Assembly: GCA_003427395.1 (NCBI GenBank)
Contig: BFEA01000259.1
Coordinates: 1,033,953-1,066,265, forward strand
DNA: 32,313 nt
Source: Chara braunii
Lineage: Eukaryota > Streptophyta > Charophyceae > Charales > Characeae
Direction of reading: 5' to 3'
Positions 28,561-32,313 of this stretch are shown here, piece after piece; positions within the stretch are counted from its first letter, which is position 1, and the number at the start of each line of letters is the position of its first letter. A model generated the notes under the pieces. The model was given only the letters and a program-made list of their open reading frames with translations. It was not told where the DNA came from and did no database searches. The translations under genes and the position numbers were made by a program.

Positions 28561-29440
28561 TGCTTACGAGCGGTGCGGTTGCTCGACGAATTTGTCGACG
28601 TCTTCGAGTCACCTACCGGCGTGGTGCCGGATCGACCAATCTCACACGAGATCATTCTTGAGGCCGGTGCCATGCCGCCGAAAGGTTGCATTTACCGCAT
28701 GATCAAGGAGGAACTTACAGTACTCCGCGCGCAGCTCGACGACTTGTTGGACAAAGGCTGGATCCGGCCTAGTAGCTCACCCTATGGTGCGCCGATTCTC
28801 TTCGTTCGGAAGAAGAACAAGGATCTTTGCCTATGCATCGATTACCGCAAGTTCAATGCGCAAACCGTTAAGAACGCGGGACCCCTTCCTCGTATTGACG
28901 ACCTTCTGGAACGCTTGGGCGGTGCAAAATTCTTCTCTAAGCTGGATTTGAAGTCATCAAATCTCGATTCGGGCGCAAGATCGCTACAAGACCGCGTTCA
29001 AGACACGGTACGGGCACTTCGAGTGGGTTGTTATGCCTTTTGGACTCACCAACGCCCCGACGACTTTTCAAGCGGCAATGACCAACGAGTTCCGCGCAAT
29101 GTTGGACCGGTTCGTGCTGGTCTACTTGGATGACATCCTCGTCTATAGCCGGACCTTGGAGGAACATCTTGACCATCTTCGACGAGTGTTGGAGACGCTC
29201 CGGCACGCCAAGTTCAAAGCCAACCGCGACAAGTGCGAGTTCGTGCGTCAAGAGTTGGAATACTTGGGCCACTTCGTCACTCCACAAGGCATCAGTCCGT
29301 TGTCGGACAAGATTCAANCCGTCCAAGATTGGNCGGAGCCNCGGAACGTCACGGATGTCCGATCATTCCTTGGCCTCGCCGGCTACCACCAACGCTTCAT
29401 CAAAGGCTACTCGAAGATCGCGGCTCACTTAACCAAGCTT
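28561..29440 (+). pseudogene. pol: Reverse transcriptase, split by two frame changes
   Basis: The first part (one frame) reads LLDEFVDVFESPTGVVPDRP, YRMIKEELTVLRAQLDDLL, WIRPSSSPYGAPILFVRKK, LCIDYRKFNAQT and FFSKLDLKS. A short deletion near 28955-28962 then changes frame. The second part continues YKTAFKTRYGHFEWVVMPFG, LTNAPTTFQ and VYLDDILVYS, with the catalytic YLDD at 29123-29134, then KCEFVRQELEYLGHFV and VRSFLGLAGYHQRFI. Three N bases fall at 29318-29341. A further single-base-type frame change near 29440 leads into RNase H. All main Ty3/gypsy RT motifs are present despite the breaks. Confidence 0.9.
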
Positions 29441-30093
29441 CAATGCGAGGACGGCCGTTTGACTTCGGGACGGACGCGCGGGAATCATTCTTGGCCCTCA
29501 AGGCCGCATTGCTTTCCGCGAAGGTATTGCGGATATACGACCCACTATTGCCAACGCGCGTCACCACGGATGCGTCCGGCTATGGCATTGGTGCCGTCCT
29601 CGAGCAACATGATGGCGTGGATTGGCACCCGGCCGAATACTTCAACATGAAAGTGCCGGCCGTGCACTCCATCGACGATGCACGCAAGAAGGAACTTCTC
29701 GCCTTCGTCCACACACTCAAGCGATGGCGGCACTTCCTCCTCGGTCGACGCCAGTTCCGATGGGTAACGGACAACAATCCGTTGGTGTTCTACAAGTCGC
29801 AAGACACCGTCAACAACACCATTGCCCGTTGGATGGCCTTCATCGACCAGTTCGACTTCTTTCCCGACCACATTCCGGGGAAGTCGAACCGCTTTGCAGA
29901 TGCCCTTTCGCGGCGTCCGGACCACTGCACCGCGGTCTACTCAACCTTCGAGATCGAGGACGACTTGCGGGACAGCTTCATCCGCGGCTATCAAGCCGAC
30001 CCCGAGTTTCGCGACAAGTACGCAAACTGTTCCTCTCCCAATCCGGCGCCTTCGCACTATCGGATCCAAGAGGGATACTTGCTTCTTCATTAG
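29441..30093 (+). pseudogene. pol: RNase H domain, ending at a premature stop
   Basis: After the frame change the sequence reads RPFDFGTDARESFLALKAAL, VTTDASGYGIGAVLEQ (first catalytic Asp), ARKKELLAFVHTLKRW (Glu), WVTDNNPLVFY (Asp) and SNRFADALSRRPD (last Asp), the standard retrotransposon RNase H set. The frame runs to a TAG at 30091-30093 and then continues in the same phase into integrase, so a single nonsense change separates the two. Confidence 0.9.
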
Positions 30094-31070
30094 CGGGGGA
30101 AGGATCTTCTTTGTGTGCCGCAAGATTCACATTTGCGCACCCGGCTTCTTGGCGAGTTCCACGACGCCCCCGCCACCGGACACTTTGGAGTCAATCGCAC
30201 GATTGGCCGACTACGCGAGCGCTTTTGGTGGCCCGGTCTCCTCGACGACGTCACGCGCTATTGCGAGTCATGCGAAGTTTGCCGACGTTGCAAACCTCGC
30301 AATCATCATCCTTATGGCGAACTGCGACCATTGCCGGTCCCCTTGCGCCGAAGGGAAGCGATTGCCATGGACATCACCGGGCCGTTCCCCAAGCACAAGA
30401 CGGGCGTCGATGGGATTCTCACGGTGGTTGACCGCCTCACCAAGTTTGCCATGTTCTTGCCTTGCCGTTATCACGCCAAGGCACCGGAGTTGGCCGAGAT
30501 TCTCTATGCCGGTTGGATTCGAACCAAGGGTTACCCCAAGGAGATCGTCTGCGGCCGCGACACTCAGTTCATGTCCGATTTTTGGTCGGCGCTCATCAAA
30601 CGATGGGGCTCATCCCTCAAGCCAAGTTCGGCTCGTCACCCCCAAACCGATGGCCAAATGGAGAGGGCACATCAGACCGCACAGGTCCTCCTTCGAACTC
30701 TCATCCGTCCCGACCAGAAAGATTGGGTTGAGCAGCTGCCGGATGTCGAGTTGGCATACAACTCGTCCATCCATCCGGCTATCGGGATATCGCCCTTTGA
30801 GTTCGAGCATGGCTCGCCGGTCAACTCTCCGTTGGACACAATCCTTCCACGGACGGCCGAGAGCGACGACCACCTCCTTTTCATTCGTCGGATGCAAGAG
30901 CTTCTTGTCAAGGCACGTGACCAGATGGCAAAGACGCAGCAACGTATGCGCCAACAGGCCAACCGTCAGCGTCTTCCTTGTCCATTCCGCGTCGGCGACC
31001 TCGTATGGGTTTCCGCTGCAGAAATCAGCCTCGAACAAGACATCTCTCGCAAGCTCCTTCCGAAATGGGG
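30094..31070 (+). pseudogene. pol: Integrase, with Gly at the expected second catalytic Asp
   Basis: The N-terminal HHCC zinc-binding module is visible: FHDAPATGHFGVNRTI, then CESCEVCRRC. The catalytic core has the first Asp in AMDITGPF (30370-30372) and the Glu in DGQMERAHQT (30661-30663). The second conserved block reads IVCGRDTQFMSDFW, where this family usually has SDRD: codon 30553-30555 is GGC (Gly). Counting 35 residues back from the Glu lands on that Gly, so the catalytic triad is probably broken. The domain continues through VELAYNSSIHPAIGISPFE to FRVGDLVWVS. A frame change near 31065 separates it from the tail. Confidence 0.88.
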
Positions 31071-31502
31071 CCCTGGCCGATCGAGGCACCCGCTGGGGAC
31101 GCACCCAAAGGACCTTCGTTCGTCATTAAGGTGCCCGCCCACTTGCCCGTCAACCCGGTCTTTCACTGTTCCAAGTTGGCCCTCTACACGCCAGCAGAAC
31201 TTGATGACTTTCCCGGGCGACGATCACAAGACCCACCCTCGATGGACGGTTTCCAAGAGGTTGGCGACATCATATCCCAGCGACGTTACGGCAACAGGCC
31301 GACTGAATTTTTGGTCCACTTCACATACTGCACCCATAAAGCTGACCGATGGCTGACTCGTGCGGAACTTCAGGCAACAACACCCGACGCTCTCGCACGC
31401 TACGAACAAAAGTTGAAAGGCAAGACGGCATCTTCGGCTCCACGACGCACACACGTCCAAGCGCCGCCTTCAGATCGTCAGCTTCGCCCCCGACCGGCTT
31501 GA
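31071..31502 (+). pseudogene. pol: Integrase C-terminus with chromodomain-like tail
   Basis: In a third frame the sequence reads FVIKVPAHLPVNPVFHCSKL, a conserved integrase C-terminal block. It then reads VGDIISQRRYGNRPTEFLVHFTYC, DRWLTRAEL and DALARYEQKL, which matches the layout of a chromodomain (VExIL..R..YLVxW..W..L..F). Such tails mark chromoviruses and steer integration through histone marks. The aromatic residues are only partly kept (FTYC where WKGY is common), so it may be a divergent group. The stop TGA is at 31500-31502, just before the polypurine tract. Confidence 0.75.
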
Positions 31503-31508
31503 CTTCAT

Positions 31509-31521
31509 AAGGAGGGGGGGG
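31509..31521 (+). promoter_or_regulatory. Polypurine tract
   Basis: AAGGAGGGGGGGG directly precedes the 3' LTR start (TG at 31522) and would prime plus-strand DNA synthesis. Confidence 0.88.
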
Positions 31522-31543
31522 TGTTGCATGCTGAGCCTGCACA

Positions 31544-31565
31544 CGGGCCCCATTTGAGGGGCCCG
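31544..31565 (+). repeat. GC-rich inverted repeat in U3
   Basis: CGGGCCCC (31544-31551) pairs perfectly with GGGGCCCG (31558-31565) around a 6-nt spacer. A further GAGGGGCCCC follows about 10 nt later. It could be a protein-binding dyad in the LTR promoter. Confidence 0.6.
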
Positions 31566-32007
31566 ACGGTTGTTGAGGGGCCCCCAGGCCGTGTACTATC
31601 CAGCACGCGCCCTGAAGGCCCATGGCGGCCCTCCAGGCCCTAGACAGCACGTAGGTAGGTAGGTTTTTGTTTACTTACCCTTTTTTCTGTGTGTGTGTTG
31701 TCTTATTTTTGTCTGTTCAGGTGCTGTTTCGGACTTGCAGCCCCAAGGCCGGACCTTGGGACTAGATACACCTGAAGCAGGCCCGAAACGAGGCCAGGCG
31801 CATTTTGGCGCCAAACCGGCGACGTTTCGGTCCTGCCGGACCCAAGACAACGCCTTGGGCCAGGTGCACCAAGAGAAGGCCGTTTTTAGGCCAGGCGCAC
31901 TTCTGCGCCACGCTGCAGCAGCAGCAAGGTCTGGACGTCCGGTAGGGACCCAGACCACCTGGGCCGTCTTAGGCCACACAGTACCAGGTAGGCCCAGCGG
32001 CCCAGCA

Positions 32008-32020
32008 CTACATATAGCTG
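32008..32020 (+). promoter_or_regulatory. TATA-like element in the 3' LTR
   Basis: CTACATATAGCTG resembles a TATA box and lies upstream of the LTR segment shared by both LTRs, where the U3/R boundary would be expected. The 5' LTR lacks it because of the rearrangement. Confidence 0.4.
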
Positions 32021-32270
32021 GGCAGCAGCTGGGCAGGGGACACTTCGAGTCGCTCACTTCTGAGCGACATGCTGCTAGTGGGAGGCTGCGCCATGCTGCG
32101 CTAGGTAGAGGGGTAGGAGTAGCGATTAGAGGAGATAGGAGAGGGCGGAGGCCATACCTGGAGTCGGCGAGCTTACCTGGCGCCATAGCTGGGCTCCACG
32201 CGGTACCTGCACACAACAACGAACGAAGTCAGTTCGAGTGACAGCTACCTGCAGGTGAGATAGCGAGGAG

Positions 32271-32313
<43 letters not shown>

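Larger units (their letters stand above)
23525..32313 (+). mobile_element. Ty3/gypsy (chromovirus-type) LTR retrotransposon, degenerate
   Basis: The internal order is gag, protease, reverse transcriptase, RNase H, integrase and a chromodomain-like tail, the Ty3/gypsy order. Supporting signals are an iMet-type primer binding site at 24758, a polypurine tract at 31509-31521 and matching LTR segments (23841-24035 and 32080-32274, about 98% alike by eye). LTR ends TGTTGCATGC and GCATGCGTCA share the usual TG..CA inverted termini. The 5' LTR is rearranged, and the 3' LTR runs off the window in its (CT)n tract. Pol carries four frame changes and one stop, so it is not autonomous. It sits inside ORF1 of LINE D. 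Confidence 0.93.
31522..32313 (+). mobile_element. 3' LTR, partial (cut by the window end)
   Basis: It begins TGTTGCATGC after the polypurine tract. The part from 32080 matches 23841-24035 closely (about four substitutions in 195 nt by eye). The window ends inside the (CT)n tract, so about 600 nt of LTR and the target duplication are not visible. The first 558 nt occur only here in this window. Confidence 0.88.

Noticed and set aside
27998-28612. Minus-strand open frame opposite the protease region (204 codons)
   Set aside because: It is the antisense of a well-supported pol segment, with no recognisable motif.
31671-32241. Open frames on both strands across the 3' LTR
   Set aside because: Part of the same sequence recurs in the 5' LTR and is regulatory, not coding; the frames are GC-composition artefacts.

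Overview
This is eukaryotic, repeat-dominated DNA with no recognisable host gene. Nearly everything identifiable comes from two retroelement groups: a plant-style L1-type LINE family (ORF1 with a zinc knuckle; ORF2 with apurinic-type endonuclease, reverse transcriptase and a C-terminal zf-RVT zinc finger) and one Ty3/gypsy LTR retrotransposon with a C-terminal chromodomain-like tail (chromovirus type). The zf-RVT type of ORF2, TTTAGGG-type telomere-like heptamers, a tRNA-iMet-type primer binding site and the many N bases point to a draft assembly of a streptophyte (land plant or charophyte alga). A charophyte such as Chara is my best guess, but that is inference.

Layout. 1-58 is a (GA)n microsatellite. 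165-3654 is LINE A (+), truncated at its 5' end inside the RT domain and ending in a 23-nt poly(A). 3655-4335 is unassigned flank. 4353-14712 is LINE B (-), about 10.4 kb with ORF1, ORF2 and very long UTRs; a perfect 17-bp direct repeat (4336-4352 and 14713-14729) brackets it as a target-site duplication. 14730-15580 is flank with a long palindrome. 15598-18660 holds pieces of a more diverged LINE (C): ORF1 end plus endonuclease on the minus strand, then ORF2 C-terminus plus a telomere-like tract on the plus strand. 18660-21540 has no recognisable gene and contains small repeats, a 322-bp N gap and a tRNA-like relic. About 21540-23524 is the 5' part of LINE D (+), with a duplicated 5' UTR and a broken ORF1. 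It is interrupted by the LTR retrotransposon, 23525 to the window end.

The LTR element has a rearranged 5' LTR, a primer binding site, a 1.3-kb repetitive leader, an intact gag, a candidate -1 ribosomal frameshift signal at the gag stop, then protease, RT, RNase H, integrase and chromodomain-like segments broken by four frameshifts and one stop, a polypurine tract and a partial 3' LTR. The 5' LTR lacks the first 558 nt of the 3' LTR, including its TATA-like site, and instead carries an inverted copy of the LTR 3' end joined at a 6-nt microhomology.

None of the copies looks autonomous. LINE B lost its RT catalytic box by internal deletion, LINE A is truncated and carries stops, and the LTR element has a broken pol and a Gly where the second integrase catalytic Asp is expected. 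The most notable structural signals are the GGGAAAG-plus-hairpin frameshift cassette, the fold-back LTR, the telomere-like tracts in LINE 3' regions, and the conserved hairpin next to the LINE poly(A).
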